Source: an uncultured Pseudoteredinibacter sp. (GTDB taxonomy: Bacteria; Pseudomonadota; Gammaproteobacteria; Pseudomonadales; Cellvibrionaceae). Taken from it: a stretch of DNA of 64,000 nucleotides. Both the position numbers and the translations under genes were made by a program. Position 1 is the stretch's first letter; every line of letters begins with the position of its first letter. The notes beneath the pieces were generated by a model. It did not search any database. It worked only from the letters and a program-made list of their open reading frames with translations, and had not been told where the DNA came from. The DNA lies in contig NZ_CANMYE010000006.1 of the NCBI RefSeq assembly GCF_947502065.1, positions 62,001 to 126,000 of the forward strand, in the 5' to 3' direction. Below, in pieces: positions 51,541 to 60,901 of the stretch.

Positions 51541-53385
51541 ATGCAATTTTCCAAAATACTTTTCGCCAAATCTGTTTTGGCTCTGGCTGTTACAGCCAAT
51601 ACTCACGCTGCTAAAGAAAGCAAAATTGAAGAAATGATTGTTGTGGCAAACCGTATTGAGGTGCCGCTGAGACAACAGTCTGCGGCTGTCAGTGTGGTTG
51701 ATGCCGAAACTATTGAGCTTCGAGGCCATGCCAGCCTGATGGATGTGTTACGCAGCGAGCCCGCTATTAATGTCAGTAATTCCGGAGGGGCGGGGAAGGC
51801 TTCAGCATTACGTATTCGTGGTGAGGAAGGTTATCGTACCAAGGTATTTGTCGACGGTATCGATGTTTCAGATCCTACTGGAACCCAAATAGGTCCTCAA
51901 ATACAGCATATCAGCAGTGCTGGTGTGTCACGAGTTGAGATTCTACGTGGTGCTCAGGGGTTGGTGTATGGCGCTGATGCTGGTGGTGTCATCCTAATTG
52001 ATAGTCGTTCCACTAAAGCTGGCTTAAGTGGGGCGCTGCAGGCTGAGGTGGGACGTTACGATACCCAAAATTGGGCCGCCAATGTAGCTGTGCGTGAAAA
52101 ACAAGGTGATATTAGTCTTGCTGTTTCAAAGCAAGATACCGACGGCTTTAACGCGCGTAGCATTGATACCACCGGGGAGCTCGACGGCTATGAAAATACC
52201 ACAGCTCATATTCATGGTGGCTTAAACTTTGCTGAAGACTGGCGGGTAAGTGCCACCTTGCGTGATGTGGATTCTAGCGCTGGCTATGATGGTTTTAGCT
52301 CCACGAGTAACCATGTTAACTTTGCTAACTATGAGCAACGTGCAAGCCGTTTTTCGCTTAGCAAAAAAGGTAAGCAGTGGGACCATGAGCTGGCCTACAG
52401 TAAAAATGAAACGCAGCGCGAGAATATTGCAGACTTTGGCTTTGAGGCTGAAGGAGAAATCGAAGAGTTGCAATACCTTGGTGCCTGGAAAGGCGAGCAG
52501 AATACCTTCGTTTTTGGCATCGAACGCGAAACTCAGCAAGACACATTAAACCGCAAAGAGCGAGATCAAGACTCGGTATATGTTGACTGGCAATGGCAAA
52601 ATGACAATAAGTTGTTTATCAATGCCGGTGTACGTCACGATGACAATGACGATTTTGGTACGCACAATAGTTACCGTTTAGGGGCGGCCTATTTAATACC
52701 AACCGCTGTAGGTGAGTTAAAGCTGAAAAGCAGTTGGGGAACGGGATTTCGCGCGCCTAGCTTATCGGAGCTGGCCTATAATCGTCGTGACTTTGCGCCG
52801 CCATCAATTTTAGATGTAAATCTTCAGGAAGAAAAAACGGACAGCTATGATCTTGGCATTCAGTTGTTCCTAGAAGGTGGCGGTCAGCTAGAAGTCGTGT
52901 ACTTTGATCAAACGGTAGAAAACGAAATTTATTTTGATCTACAGACGTTTAGTGGCTATTTGCAAGGAAATGGTGAGAGTCGATCTAAAGGTGTCGAGCT
53001 CAGTTTCCAGAAGAATCTGAGTGAGCAACTGTATGTTTACAGTAATGCTACCTATAACGATACAGAAACTGCACCAAATAGTGCAGGAGTAAGAGAACAG
53101 CGTGTTCGTCGTCCGCGAGTGTTGTTTAATGCCGGCATGGATTATCATTTTTGGAATGATCACTTGATCTTAAGCAGTAACTACCGTCATGTAGCTGGAC
53201 AGCGTGATAGCTCTTCAGAGCTTGAAGACTATCAAGTTCTGGATGTATCGTTACGTTGGACGGCGACCGAGCATATCGATTTATTCTTGCGGGCTGAAAA
53301 TGCTTTTGATGAAGATTACCAAGAAGTTTCTAGTTATAACTCGTCTGGCGCAGCTATTTATGCGGGCTTTAAATTAAGTTTGTAA
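51541..53385 (+). CDS. btuB: TonB-dependent vitamin B12 outer-membrane receptor BtuB
   Basis: 614 residues. A signal peptide (about 1-21, ending THAA) is followed by a TonB-box-like IEEMIVVANR. The plug domain (about 40-150) has SAAVSVVDAETIELRG, ALRIRGEEGYRTKVFVDGIDVSDP and VEILRGAQGLVYGADAGGVI. The 22-strand barrel ends in a terminal aromatic-alternating strand AAIYAGFKLSL. The length matches E. coli BtuB, and the B12 riboswitch upstream settles the substrate class. It imports cobalamins or cobinamide across the outer membrane using TonB energy. The permease gene follows after 38 nt. Confidence 0.93.
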   Translation: MQFSKILFAKSVLALAVTANTHAAKESKIEEMIVVANRIEVPLRQQSAAVSVVDAETIELRGHASLMDVLRSEPAINVSNSGGAGKASALRIRGEEGYRTKVFVDGIDVSDPTGTQIGPQIQHISSAGVSRVEILRGAQGLVYGADAGGVILIDSRSTKAGLSGALQAEVGRYDTQNWAANVAVREKQGDISLAVSKQDTDGFNARSIDTTGELDGYENTTAHIHGGLNFAEDWRVSATLRDVDSSAGYDGFSSTSNHVNFANYEQRASRFSLSKKGKQWDHELAYSKNETQRENIADFGFEAEGEIEELQYLGAWKGEQNTFVFGIERETQQDTLNRKERDQDSVYVDWQWQNDNKLFINAGVRHDDNDDFGTHNSYRLGAAYLIPTAVGELKLKSSWGTGFRAPSLSELAYNRRDFAPPSILDVNLQEEKTDSYDLGIQLFLEGGGQLEVVYFDQTVENEIYFDLQTFSGYLQGNGESRSKGVELSFQKNLSEQLYVYSNATYNDTETAPNSAGVREQRVRRPRVLFNAGMDYHFWNDHLILSSNYRHVAGQRDSSSELEDYQVLDVSLRWTATEHIDLFLRAENAFDEDYQEVSSYNSSGAAIYAGFKLSL

Positions 53386-53423
53386 ACTCCTAAACCGATC
53401 AATAAATATGGGGCTCAGAAGGT

Positions 53424-54437
53424 ATGCATAGAGAAACGGCTAAGCGAATTCTCTATTTGCAGTTGATCCTGCTGCTGCCCCTTTCCCTTTTGGCGCTCTG
53501 TATAGGCACAGAGCCCTCCTCAATTTCTGATGCGCTACAAGCTTTGCTTGGAAGGGCGGATAATACCGAACAGCTTATCATCCGAGATATTCGGTTGCCG
53601 CGATTGCTACTGGCCATACTTGTTGGTGCTATGTTGGCAAGCTGTGGTACGGCAAGCCAAGGATTATTTCGCAACCCTCTTGCCGACCCAAGTTTAATTG
53701 GAGTGAGTGCAGGCGCTTCAATGGGGGCTAGCTTGTGTATTGTCTTCGCTGCTGCGGTGCTCGATGTCCCGCTTAGTTTTCTTTTGATTGCACTGAGTGC
53801 ATTTCTCGGTGGAGCTTTGGCCAGCTTCTTAGTGTATCGGCTTTCTTTAGGGGATTATGGAACCTCCGTTGCGATGATGCTATTGGCTGGGATAGCAGTT
53901 AGCGCGCTCGCAGGAGCGATATCAAGTTTCAGCGAGTTCTATTCCGATAATGAGCAGTTACGACGGATCAGTATTTGGCAAATGGGAAACCTGTCTGGCA
54001 GCAGCAGTATGCAGCGTTGGAGCCTATTTGCTTTGTTAGTAGCCGTTCTTTTTTTCTTACAGATAAATGCACAAAGGCTAAATGCGTTGCTGCTTGGTGA
54101 ATCCGAAGCCCGGCATCTGGGGGTGAATGTAGACGGTTTGAAAGTGCTTGTTGTTTTGTTGATTGCTGCTGGTTTAGGCTTATCTGTAGCGCTCGCTGGT
54201 ATTATCAGTTTTATCGGCTTGGTGGTGCCACATATTATGCGTTTATTAATAGGTCCAGATCATCGGTTTTTGATTGTGAATTCGGCCTTAGGTGGCGCCC
54301 TACTACTGTTGTTGGCTGATACTTTAGCGCGCACCATAGTTTTGCCTACCGAGTTGCCAGTTGGGGTTTTGACAGCTCTGTTGGGGGCGCCATTCTTTTT
54401 AGTTTTATTACGTAGCAAGCGTCAAAAGATACTATGA
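53424..54437 (+). CDS. btuC: FecCD-family ABC permease, BtuC-type
   Basis: 337 residues with about ten membrane helices. Family motifs include IRDIRLPRLLLAILVGAMLASCG, GLFRNPLADPSLIGVSAGA, LGVNVDGLKVLVVLLIAAGL, GIISFIGLVVPHIMRLL and the C-terminal ELPVGVLTALLGAPFFLVLL. FecCD permeases import B12, haem or siderophores. The place behind btuB and its riboswitch, and before a BtuF-like gene, points to B12. The ATP-binding gene overlaps its last codon (ATGA). Confidence 0.88.
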   Translation: MHRETAKRILYLQLILLLPLSLLALCIGTEPSSISDALQALLGRADNTEQLIIRDIRLPRLLLAILVGAMLASCGTASQGLFRNPLADPSLIGVSAGASMGASLCIVFAAAVLDVPLSFLLIALSAFLGGALASFLVYRLSLGDYGTSVAMMLLAGIAVSALAGAISSFSEFYSDNEQLRRISIWQMGNLSGSSSMQRWSLFALLVAVLFFLQINAQRLNALLLGESEARHLGVNVDGLKVLVVLLIAAGLGLSVALAGIISFIGLVVPHIMRLLIGPDHRFLIVNSALGGALLLLLADTLARTIVLPTELPVGVLTALLGAPFFLVLLRSKRQKIL

Positions 54438-55255
54438 ATAAGGCATCACAAGAAAGCAGTAAGCCTCCAATAAAGCAGTTCGCCTGCTTAGAAGCGCAAA
54501 ACCTATCTGTGCTTCGCTCGGGTATTGAGGTATTGAAAAATATCAGTTTTTCAGCTTGTGCGGGTGAGTTGGTTGTAATCATTGGTCCCAATGGGGCGGG
54601 AAAGTCCAGCTTGTTAAAAGCTATGTCGGGGGAGCTTCCAGCTGCTAGCGGTGCTATTCACATCCACGAGTTAGAAATCGCAAAGCTTGACGCGTCGCAA
54701 AGGGCGCAAAGCTTGGCGGTATTATCCCAGCATACTAATTTGAACTTTCCATTTTCAGTATCTGAAGTTGTGGAAATGGGACGGATGCCATTTGCAACGG
54801 GTAGGGCGTATGACCAGGAGGTTTGCGCGAAGGCGATGCAGACCTTTGATTGCTATGATTATCATGGGCGAACTTACACACAGCTTTCGGGTGGCGAGCA
54901 GCAAAGAGCTCAGCTAGCAAGAGTTTTTGCGCAGGCGTGGCCAAAACTTGCTTATTCCCCCCAGTATATATTTTTAGATGAGCCAAATAGTTCCTTGGAC
55001 TTGAGTCATCAGAAAATGCTATTGGAAGCCTGTCGGCAACGAGCAAAAGATAACGCCGTGCTTATACTGGTTCTGCATGATTTGAACTTGGCTTGTCAAT
55101 ACGCTGACCGTATTTTGCTGCTTGATAAGGGCCAGCTTAAGGCAAGTGGTAAGCCATGGGAGGTGTGTACAGAAACCTTGCTGAGTGAGGTGTACCAGGT
55201 AGATGTCAAGGTCGTTCAACATCCAAGTAAAGATTGTCCGGTGGTTTATATATGA
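54434..55255 (+). CDS. btuD: ABC transporter ATP-binding protein, B12 importer context with haem-type (HmuV-like) sequence
   Basis: 273 residues. Walker A GPNGAGKSSLLKAMSGEL, the Q-loop near LSQHTNLNFPFSVSEVVEMGR, signature LSGGEQQRAQLARVFAQ and Walker B FLDEPNSSLDLSHQ are all intact. The H-loop His is in LVLHDLNLACQYADR. The signature and the long AWPKLAYSPQYIFLDEP insertion resemble the haem importer ATPase HmuV more than E. coli BtuD. Riboswitch and neighbours nevertheless argue for B12. It overlaps the permease gene, and its own stop overlaps the start of the binding-protein gene. Confidence 0.85.
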   Translation: MNKASQESSKPPIKQFACLEAQNLSVLRSGIEVLKNISFSACAGELVVIIGPNGAGKSSLLKAMSGELPAASGAIHIHELEIAKLDASQRAQSLAVLSQHTNLNFPFSVSEVVEMGRMPFATGRAYDQEVCAKAMQTFDCYDYHGRTYTQLSGGEQQRAQLARVFAQAWPKLAYSPQYIFLDEPNSSLDLSHQKMLLEACRQRAKDNAVLILVLHDLNLACQYADRILLLDKGQLKASGKPWEVCTETLLSEVYQVDVKVVQHPSKDCPVVYI

Positions 55256-56142
55256 ATGCCAAGTGTTTGCGAGTCCGCCATTTCAAAAGGTGTTTGGTCT
55301 GCTCGATTCTCTTGTTTCCCTTGTTTACTGCCTGGGTGTGGGCGAATGAATCGAAGGGTTCCGTTGGGTCGGCAAAGCGAATAGTGGCCTTGGCACCACA
55401 CTTGGTGGAAGTGGCTTATGAAGTCGGTGCCGGAAATAAGCTGATCGCTGCTGTCGACTATAGTAATTACCCTGAGGCTGCTAAATCTCTACCGAGAGTT
55501 GGCGGATATACCGGTGTGAATGTCGAAGCGATAGTGCGCTTGAATCCTGATCTGATCCTTGCTTGGAAAAGCGGAAATTCTGAGAAACATTTAAAGCAGC
55601 TAGAAAATCTGGGTTTTCAGGTTTATTACTCCGAGCCTAAGACCTTAGAAGATATTGCTCTTTTGATGGAGGATGTGACTCGATTAACTGCCAGTAAGGC
55701 AGGCGTTGCCAAGGTGGCCGAATTTCGCGACAAGCTGAGTCGATTAAAAACGAAATATCAGTCGCAGAATAAGGTGTCTGTGTTTTATCAGGTTTGGAAT
55801 CAGCCCCTGCAGAGCCTTAACGGTCAGAGCATAGTCAGTGACGTTATTGATTTATGTGGCGGAGTAAATGTTTTTCATAGTGCCAAAAGTATTGCACCTA
55901 AGCTGAGTGTAGAGACTGTGCTGCGTAAAAATCCAGATGTGATTGTCGCAAGTGGTATGGGCGAAGAAAGGCCACAGTGGCTAGATGAATGGAGGCGGTG
56001 GCCTAGCTTAAGCGCTGTGAAAAACGATCATTTGTTTTTTATTCCGCCAGATCTAATACAAAGGCATTCTCCTCGTTTGCTAGAGGGCGCAAGCATATTA
56101 TGCGAACAGCTGTCGTCTGTACGGCAGCGAAAAGCTAATTAA
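55252..56142 (+). CDS. btuF: Cobalamin-binding periplasmic protein BtuF
   Basis: 296 residues from the ATG that overlaps the preceding stop (ATGA). Signal peptide about 1-36 (LLFPLFTAWVWANE). The TroA-like fold carries RIVALAPHLVEVAYEVGAG, DYSNYPEAAKSLPRVGGY, VEAIVRLNPDLILAWKSGN and VIDLCGGVNVFHSA, which match E. coli BtuF segment for segment. It delivers B12 to the inner-membrane permease. This gene makes a haem or siderophore substrate for the transporter unlikely. Confidence 0.92.
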   Translation: MNAKCLRVRHFKRCLVCSILLFPLFTAWVWANESKGSVGSAKRIVALAPHLVEVAYEVGAGNKLIAAVDYSNYPEAAKSLPRVGGYTGVNVEAIVRLNPDLILAWKSGNSEKHLKQLENLGFQVYYSEPKTLEDIALLMEDVTRLTASKAGVAKVAEFRDKLSRLKTKYQSQNKVSVFYQVWNQPLQSLNGQSIVSDVIDLCGGVNVFHSAKSIAPKLSVETVLRKNPDVIVASGMGEERPQWLDEWRRWPSLSAVKNDHLFFIPPDLIQRHSPRLLEGASILCEQLSSVRQRKAN

Positions 56143-56175
56143 AAGTATTGAGTCAAACTAGTTGGGTGATTAAAA

Positions 56176-56778
56176 ATGACCGAAGAAAAAGAACAGCGCC
56201 ACAAAAAGCGCATGCAACAACGCAAACAAATTGTAGATGCGGGTGTTGCTAGAGCCCAGGAAGATAAGGGCGTGTTTATAGTGCTAAGTGGTGACGGTAA
56301 AGGCAAGAGTAGTTCAGGCTTTGGTACCGTGCTTAGGGCCCTAGGTCACGGTTATAAAGTAGCTGTAGTGCAATTTATCAAAGGCACCTGGGAGTGCGGC
56401 GAACGCAACATGTTGGAGAATATGCCCGACGTAGATTTTCATGTCATGGGCACTGGGTTTACCTGGGAAACCCAGGATGATGAAAAGGATAAGCTTGCCG
56501 CCCAAAAGGTTTGGCAGGAAGCTAAATCGGCATTTAACAATCCGGATATCCACTTGGTGTTGTTGGATGAGATGACCTACGCCTTAAATTATAAATGGTT
56601 AGATAAAGACGAAGTTCTTGAGACTATTGCCAATAGGCCCGAGGCGCAAAGTGTGATTATCACCGGGCGTGGTGCAAAGAAATATCTGCAAGATGCCTGC
56701 GATACCTATAGCGAAATTAAGGCTGTAAAGCACGCATTTCAGGCTGGAATCAAAGCCCAAAAAGGTATTGAGTGGTAG
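56176..56778 (+). CDS. cobO: Cob(I)yrinic acid a,c-diamide adenosyltransferase
   Basis: 200 residues. The basic N-terminal tract HKKRMQQRKQIVDAGVARAQ precedes the P-loop SGDGKGKSSSGFGTVLRALGHG (from about residue 38). Then come VVQFIKGTWECGERNML, GFTWETQDDEKD, VLLDEMTYALNYKW and IITGRGAKKYLQDACD. This is the CobA/BtuR/CobO type that attaches the adenosyl group to the corrinoid cobalt, serving both synthesis and salvage. It follows btuF after 33 nt and abuts cobQ, so it is part of the riboswitch-controlled run. Confidence 0.95.
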   Translation: MTEEKEQRHKKRMQQRKQIVDAGVARAQEDKGVFIVLSGDGKGKSSSGFGTVLRALGHGYKVAVVQFIKGTWECGERNMLENMPDVDFHVMGTGFTWETQDDEKDKLAAQKVWQEAKSAFNNPDIHLVLLDEMTYALNYKWLDKDEVLETIANRPEAQSVIITGRGAKKYLQDACDTYSEIKAVKHAFQAGIKAQKGIEW

Positions 56779-56782
56779 CTCA

Positions 56783-58276
56783 GTGAAGTTGGATCTCAAG
56801 AAGTTTAACAGCGCTGCTCTGATGGTGCAGGGCACCACCTCTGATGCCGGTAAGAGCACATTAGTAGCAGCGCTATGCCGGATATTTTCCAACCAAGGTA
56901 AATCTATCGCGCCATTCAAGCCACAAAATATGGCCTTGAATAGTGCAGTTACTGAAGATGGTGGTGAGATAGGTCGAGCGCAAGCGGTTCAGGCAGAAGC
57001 GGCTAGGGTGCCAGCCCACACCGATATGAATCCGGTTTTGCTAAAACCAAGTACGGACACCGGTGCCCAGGTTATTGTGCAAGGCCATTCCATTGGTGAC
57101 ATGCAGGCCTTAGATTATCACCACTATAAAAGCACCGCGAAGCAAGCGGTTTTGGAATCTTTTGCACGCTTACAAAATAGCTATCAATGGCTGTTTGTGG
57201 AAGGGGCTGGAAGCCCTGCGGAAATTAATTTGCGTGAAGGTGATATTGCCAATATGGGCTTTGCTGAGGCCGTAGATTGCCCAGTTATTCTTATAGCAGA
57301 TATAGATAAGGGAGGAGTATTTGCTCACTTAGTAGGAACGCTAGATCTTTTGAGTGAAAGTGAGCAAAAGCGTGTGGTCGGCTTTGTTATTAATCGTTTT
57401 CGTGGCGATATTGCATTACTTGAACCGGGTTTAGAATGGCTGGAAGAAAAAACTGGCAAACCCGTTTTAGCGGTTATTCCTTATCTACATCACTTTCACC
57501 TGGAAGCCGAAGATGCGATAAGCGTCAAACAGCAAAGAAAAGCAACGGATAATTTAAAAGTCTCTGTACTTGTTCTGCCTAAAATTTCAAATCATACAGA
57601 TTTCGATCCTCTTGCCCTGCACCCGCAGGTAGAACTTAGCTTTGTTGACTTGAAATCGAGTTTGGAAGAATGTGATCTGCTGATTATTCCTGGCTCAAAG
57701 TCGGTACGTTCTGATTTGGACTATTTACGGGAACAAGGCTGGGAGGATGTCATTAAACGACATCTTCGCTATGGCGGAAAGCTTTTGGGGGTATGTGGTG
57801 GCTACCAGATGCTAGGTAATAGTATTAATGATCCGCTGGGCGTCGAGAGTGCAGCAGGAAAAAGTCCAGCTTTGGGCTTGGTCGATATGGATACCGAACT
57901 CTATGAGCGTAAAGAGCTGAATAATCGTCAAGGATACTTTTTTGCTAGTAATATTGCGATCAGCGGTTATGAAATCCATATGGGTAAGAGTTCTGGCGCT
58001 GATTTAAAGCAAAGCCCGTTGTTTGAATTAGAGGGTGATCTGGGGCTAGAGCTAGAGGGCTTTCGCTCTGCTGATGGACAAATACTGGGAACCTATTTGC
58101 ACGGATTGTTTAATGAAAGTTCGGCTCTTGAACAGTTACTGCAATGGGCTGGTTTGGAATCTTCCGAAGTGTTTAATTATTTCGAATTTCGCGAGCAAGA
58201 AATTGAACGTTTAGCTCAATCTACTCTTGAGGCCTTGGAGCAACGCGAAGCTGGCAGAGACTTATTATCAATGTAA
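56783..58276 (+). CDS. cobQ: Cobyric acid synthase
   Basis: About 497 residues. The N-terminal synthetase domain has MVQGTTSDAGKSTLVAALCR, FKPQNMALNSAVTEDGGEIGRAQAVQA and EGAGSPAEINLREGDIANMG. The C-terminal class I glutaminase domain has the nucleophile Cys in GVCGGYQMLG and the His in GTYLHGLF. It amidates adenosylcobyrinic acid a,c-diamide to cobyric acid. The start is GTG 56783 or TTG 56768, the latter overlapping cobO; neither has a good ribosome binding site. cobB, cobD and cobC-type aminotransferase genes, usual between cobO and cobQ in Pseudomonas, are absent here. Confidence 0.95.
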   Translation: MKLDLKKFNSAALMVQGTTSDAGKSTLVAALCRIFSNQGKSIAPFKPQNMALNSAVTEDGGEIGRAQAVQAEAARVPAHTDMNPVLLKPSTDTGAQVIVQGHSIGDMQALDYHHYKSTAKQAVLESFARLQNSYQWLFVEGAGSPAEINLREGDIANMGFAEAVDCPVILIADIDKGGVFAHLVGTLDLLSESEQKRVVGFVINRFRGDIALLEPGLEWLEEKTGKPVLAVIPYLHHFHLEAEDAISVKQQRKATDNLKVSVLVLPKISNHTDFDPLALHPQVELSFVDLKSSLEECDLLIIPGSKSVRSDLDYLREQGWEDVIKRHLRYGGKLLGVCGGYQMLGNSINDPLGVESAAGKSPALGLVDMDTELYERKELNNRQGYFFASNIAISGYEIHMGKSSGADLKQSPLFELEGDLGLELEGFRSADGQILGTYLHGLFNESSALEQLLQWAGLESSEVFNYFEFREQEIERLAQSTLEALEQREAGRDLLSM

Positions 58277-58337
58277 AGCTATACATTGAGTTTTGAATTT
58301 ACTTAGCTGGCCCTGGATCCAATTATGTAGACTACTC

Positions 58338-59111
58338 TTAGCCAGTGCTACAAAGCAAAACCAGTGCTGCGGCCTCGATAATTTCTACACTGGCTCCGGC
58401 TGTATCGCCGGTGCAGCCGCCAATCCTACTCATCATTAAATGGCGAAGGCCTAGCCAGATAAGCAGTAATATACCTAAATCGATTAAGCCTGTGGGCCAG
58501 AGCAGTACAAACAGGCTTAGATAAATTAAGAGGGCTAAGTTGATTACATTGGTTTTCTTCAAATCTAAAAAACCTAAAGCTGAGCCTGATTCACTCACGT
58601 AGGGGCAGAACCTAAAAACAGCTATCGCCGAACAGCGGCCCAACATAAGGATGATGATTAAGCTGCTGGCTAAATTGATTGACTCAGTGTCACTTTGCTG
58701 GAATAAATGTAGCAGTGCGCCATATTTAAGTAACAATAAACAGATCACGGTAAATACAGCGCCGCTACCGCAGCGTGGGTCTTTCATAATGGCTAGGCTG
58801 CGACTCTTATCGCCCAAGCCGCCAAGCCAGGCATCGGCTGAATCCGCTAAACCGTCGATATGTAAACCACCTGTTATATAAACCCAAGCACAAAGTAGGA
58901 TGGCGGCGCTGACACTCGCAGGAAATTGGCTTGATAAAAATAGACTTAGTACAGCGAGAAGGGCGCCTAGCAATAAGCCCACTAAAGGAAAGAGAAGGCC
59001 GGATCGACGTTGGTCTTCAAGTTTGTATTCCTTTAAGTGCGGCATGGGGATGCGGCTTAAAAACATAAAGGCGATGGCTAAGCTGCGCCCAAATCCCGAA
59101 ACTCGTTCCAT
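58338..59111 (-). CDS. cobS: Adenosylcobinamide-GDP ribazoletransferase (cobalamin synthase)
   Basis: 257 residues, a membrane protein with about six or seven helices. FMFLSRIPMPHLKEYK, LLFPLVGLLLGALLA, the catalytic ITGGLHIDGLADSADAWLGG and IMKDPRCGSGAVFTVIC are family signatures. Near the C-terminus comes GGCTGDTAGASVEI. It joins the activated corrinoid to alpha-ribazole. It is last in the minus-strand operon cobU-cobT-cobC-cobS and converges with cobQ. Confidence 0.95.
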   Translation of the reverse strand: MERVSGFGRSLAIAFMFLSRIPMPHLKEYKLEDQRRSGLLFPLVGLLLGALLAVLSLFLSSQFPASVSAAILLCAWVYITGGLHIDGLADSADAWLGGLGDKSRSLAIMKDPRCGSGAVFTVICLLLLKYGALLHLFQQSDTESINLASSLIIILMLGRCSAIAVFRFCPYVSESGSALGFLDLKKTNVINLALLIYLSLFVLLWPTGLIDLGILLLIWLGLRHLMMSRIGGCTGDTAGASVEIIEAAALVLLCSTG

Positions 59112-59151
59112 ATGGAGCCCTATTAAAAACAGGTGATAACAGTAGTCAAAC

Positions 59152-59754
59152 TTAATTTAAGCCGTGACTGATTAACTGCGGCCAGTCTGGTTTTCCTGCC
59201 TCGTGAAAAATGTCGATTTGACTTAAGCAAGCGTGAGGCACGCTGATTCGAGATAACGGTCTTAGCGACATGCCTAAAACATCGGCAAGTATACAGCGAA
59301 TAACACCACCATGGGTGATCAATAATATTTGTTTATATTGGTATTGCTGCAAAATGTTATGCCAGGCTTGGCAAACCCGTTGATTGAAGTCTGCCATTGT
59401 TTCGCCATTGGGTGGGCAGTTCGATACAGGGTCGCTCCAAAAAGCTTCCAGTTGTGACTGTTGGCTTTTCATGAGTTCTTCTATATTAACTCCTTCCCAA
59501 TCACCAAAGTTGATTTCTTTTAAATCTTCCTCGATCAGCAAGTCTGAATTGCTATACTGCTGTGCCAATTCCTCTGCAACTTGCCGACACCTTTGCAGTG
59601 GAGAGCAAATAATAACGTCAATATCTTGCAGTGCAGTACAGGCAGTTAGCATTTGTTGATGCCCTTCGCTAGATAAAGGGCTATCCCAATGTCCCCGAAA
59701 AATATTGCCACCTTCGCAAATACCATGGCGCAATAAACGAATACTGGTTTTCAT
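59152..59754 (-). CDS. cobC: Histidine phosphatase, probable alpha-ribazole phosphatase
   Basis: 200 residues of the phosphoglycerate-mutase/histidine-phosphatase superfamily. The catalytic RHG is in RLLRHGICEGGNIFRGHWDSPLS (about residue 9-11). CSPLQRCRQVAEELA, INFGDWEGVNIEEL and the second His in LLITHGGVIRCILADVLG follow. The first residues after RHG differ from the common RHGET. The location between cobT and cobS supports removal of the phosphate from alpha-ribazole phosphate. Its ATG overlaps the cobT stop. Confidence 0.88.
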   Translation of the reverse strand: MKTSIRLLRHGICEGGNIFRGHWDSPLSSEGHQQMLTACTALQDIDVIICSPLQRCRQVAEELAQQYSNSDLLIEEDLKEINFGDWEGVNIEELMKSQQSQLEAFWSDPVSNCPPNGETMADFNQRVCQAWHNILQQYQYKQILLITHGGVIRCILADVLGMSLRPLSRISVPHACLSQIDIFHEAGKPDWPQLISHGLN

Positions 59755-60851
59755 TATTGACTGACACCTGCTTCGGCAAAGGTGGCCATATTGTTGTGAA
59801 TTTGACAGGCGCTATCTAACAGGCCAATGCACAATGCTGCACCACTGCCTTCTCCTAAGCGCATACCCCATTCTAACAGTGGCGTTAAATTAAGGCTTTC
59901 TAGAATAGTTTTATGGGCTATTTCAGCGGAGAGGTGGCTGGCCAGCAGGTAGTGTGTTACGGCTGGATTAATTTTGCATGCTAGAAGAGCGGCGACACTG
60001 CTAATGACGCCATCGAGCAATATGCTTTTGCCCATTTGTGCGGCCCTAAGGTAAGCTCCGCATAAGCCCGCAATTTCAAAGCCACCTAGCTCTTCTAAGG
60101 CGAGAAGCGCTCGCTGGCGCTCAGTTAAATCTAGCGACTTCGCTTTTTCAGTAAAGCGCTGCACGCCCGCATTAATTAGGCTAGCTTTTTGAGATTTGGC
60201 ATCTTCACTGATACCCGTCCCGTAGCCACACACTTCATCGATCTCTTTATTCAGCAGCGCAGCGGCTAGCGCTGCTGCGCTGCTGGTGTTTGCAATGCCC
60301 ATCTCTCCACCAATAAATAAGGTGCACTCCAGCGGGGCTCTTTCAAGAGCATTTGCTCCTTCTTGCAGGGCTTGCTGCGCTTGCTCACTGCTCATAGCGG
60401 CTTGCCTTGAAAAGTCGGCGGTAGACTTTGCAATAATGGCATTGTGCAAACCTTGTAAAGGCTCTTGGTTGCTGCTCAAGCATTGGGGGATTGGATAGCA
60501 GGTGCCAAGATTAACCACTTCCAATTGGGCATCGAACTGCTTCGCCAAGACACTGATCGCGGCACCACCGGCGATAAAGTTGCTAACCATCTGTGCAGTG
60601 ACTGACTGTGGAAAAGCCGAAACGCCTCGCTGAGCGATACCATGGTCAGCGGCAAATACAGTAATTTGTGGAGCTCGAATAGTGGGTTTATTACTGTTTT
60701 GTTGTGCCGCCAGCTCAATGGCCAGTGATTCTAGTTTGCTTAATGAGCCTGCTGGCTTAGTGAGCTGTGATTGATGTTGTGCTGCTTTCTCGCGGCTATC
60801 GTTCGAAGGTAGCGGGATGTTTTGGTCGAACCAATATAGAGTTTCGGGCAT
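59754..60851 (-). CDS. cobT: Nicotinate-nucleotide--dimethylbenzimidazole phosphoribosyltransferase
   Basis: 365 residues from MPETLYWFDQNIPLPSNDSR; the frame extends upstream to 60968 within cobU but without conserved sequence. LTKPAGSLSKLESLAIELAA, VFAADHGIAQRGVSAFPQSVT, GEMGIANTSSAAAL, CGYGTGISED and the catalytic-Glu segment WGMRLGEGSGAAL are present. It forms alpha-ribazole phosphate, the lower ligand of B12. It sits between cobU and cobC; its TAA overlaps the cobC start (TAATG). Confidence 0.95.
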   Translation of the reverse strand: MPETLYWFDQNIPLPSNDSREKAAQHQSQLTKPAGSLSKLESLAIELAAQQNSNKPTIRAPQITVFAADHGIAQRGVSAFPQSVTAQMVSNFIAGGAAISVLAKQFDAQLEVVNLGTCYPIPQCLSSNQEPLQGLHNAIIAKSTADFSRQAAMSSEQAQQALQEGANALERAPLECTLFIGGEMGIANTSSAAALAAALLNKEIDEVCGYGTGISEDAKSQKASLINAGVQRFTEKAKSLDLTERQRALLALEELGGFEIAGLCGAYLRAAQMGKSILLDGVISSVAALLACKINPAVTHYLLASHLSAEIAHKTILESLNLTPLLEWGMRLGEGSGAALCIGLLDSACQIHNNMATFAEAGVSQ

Positions 60852-60901
60852 GAGCGGGCTTTCTTGTGTTGGTGTTGGGCTTGTTTTGAAGCGGTAGGGC
60901 T

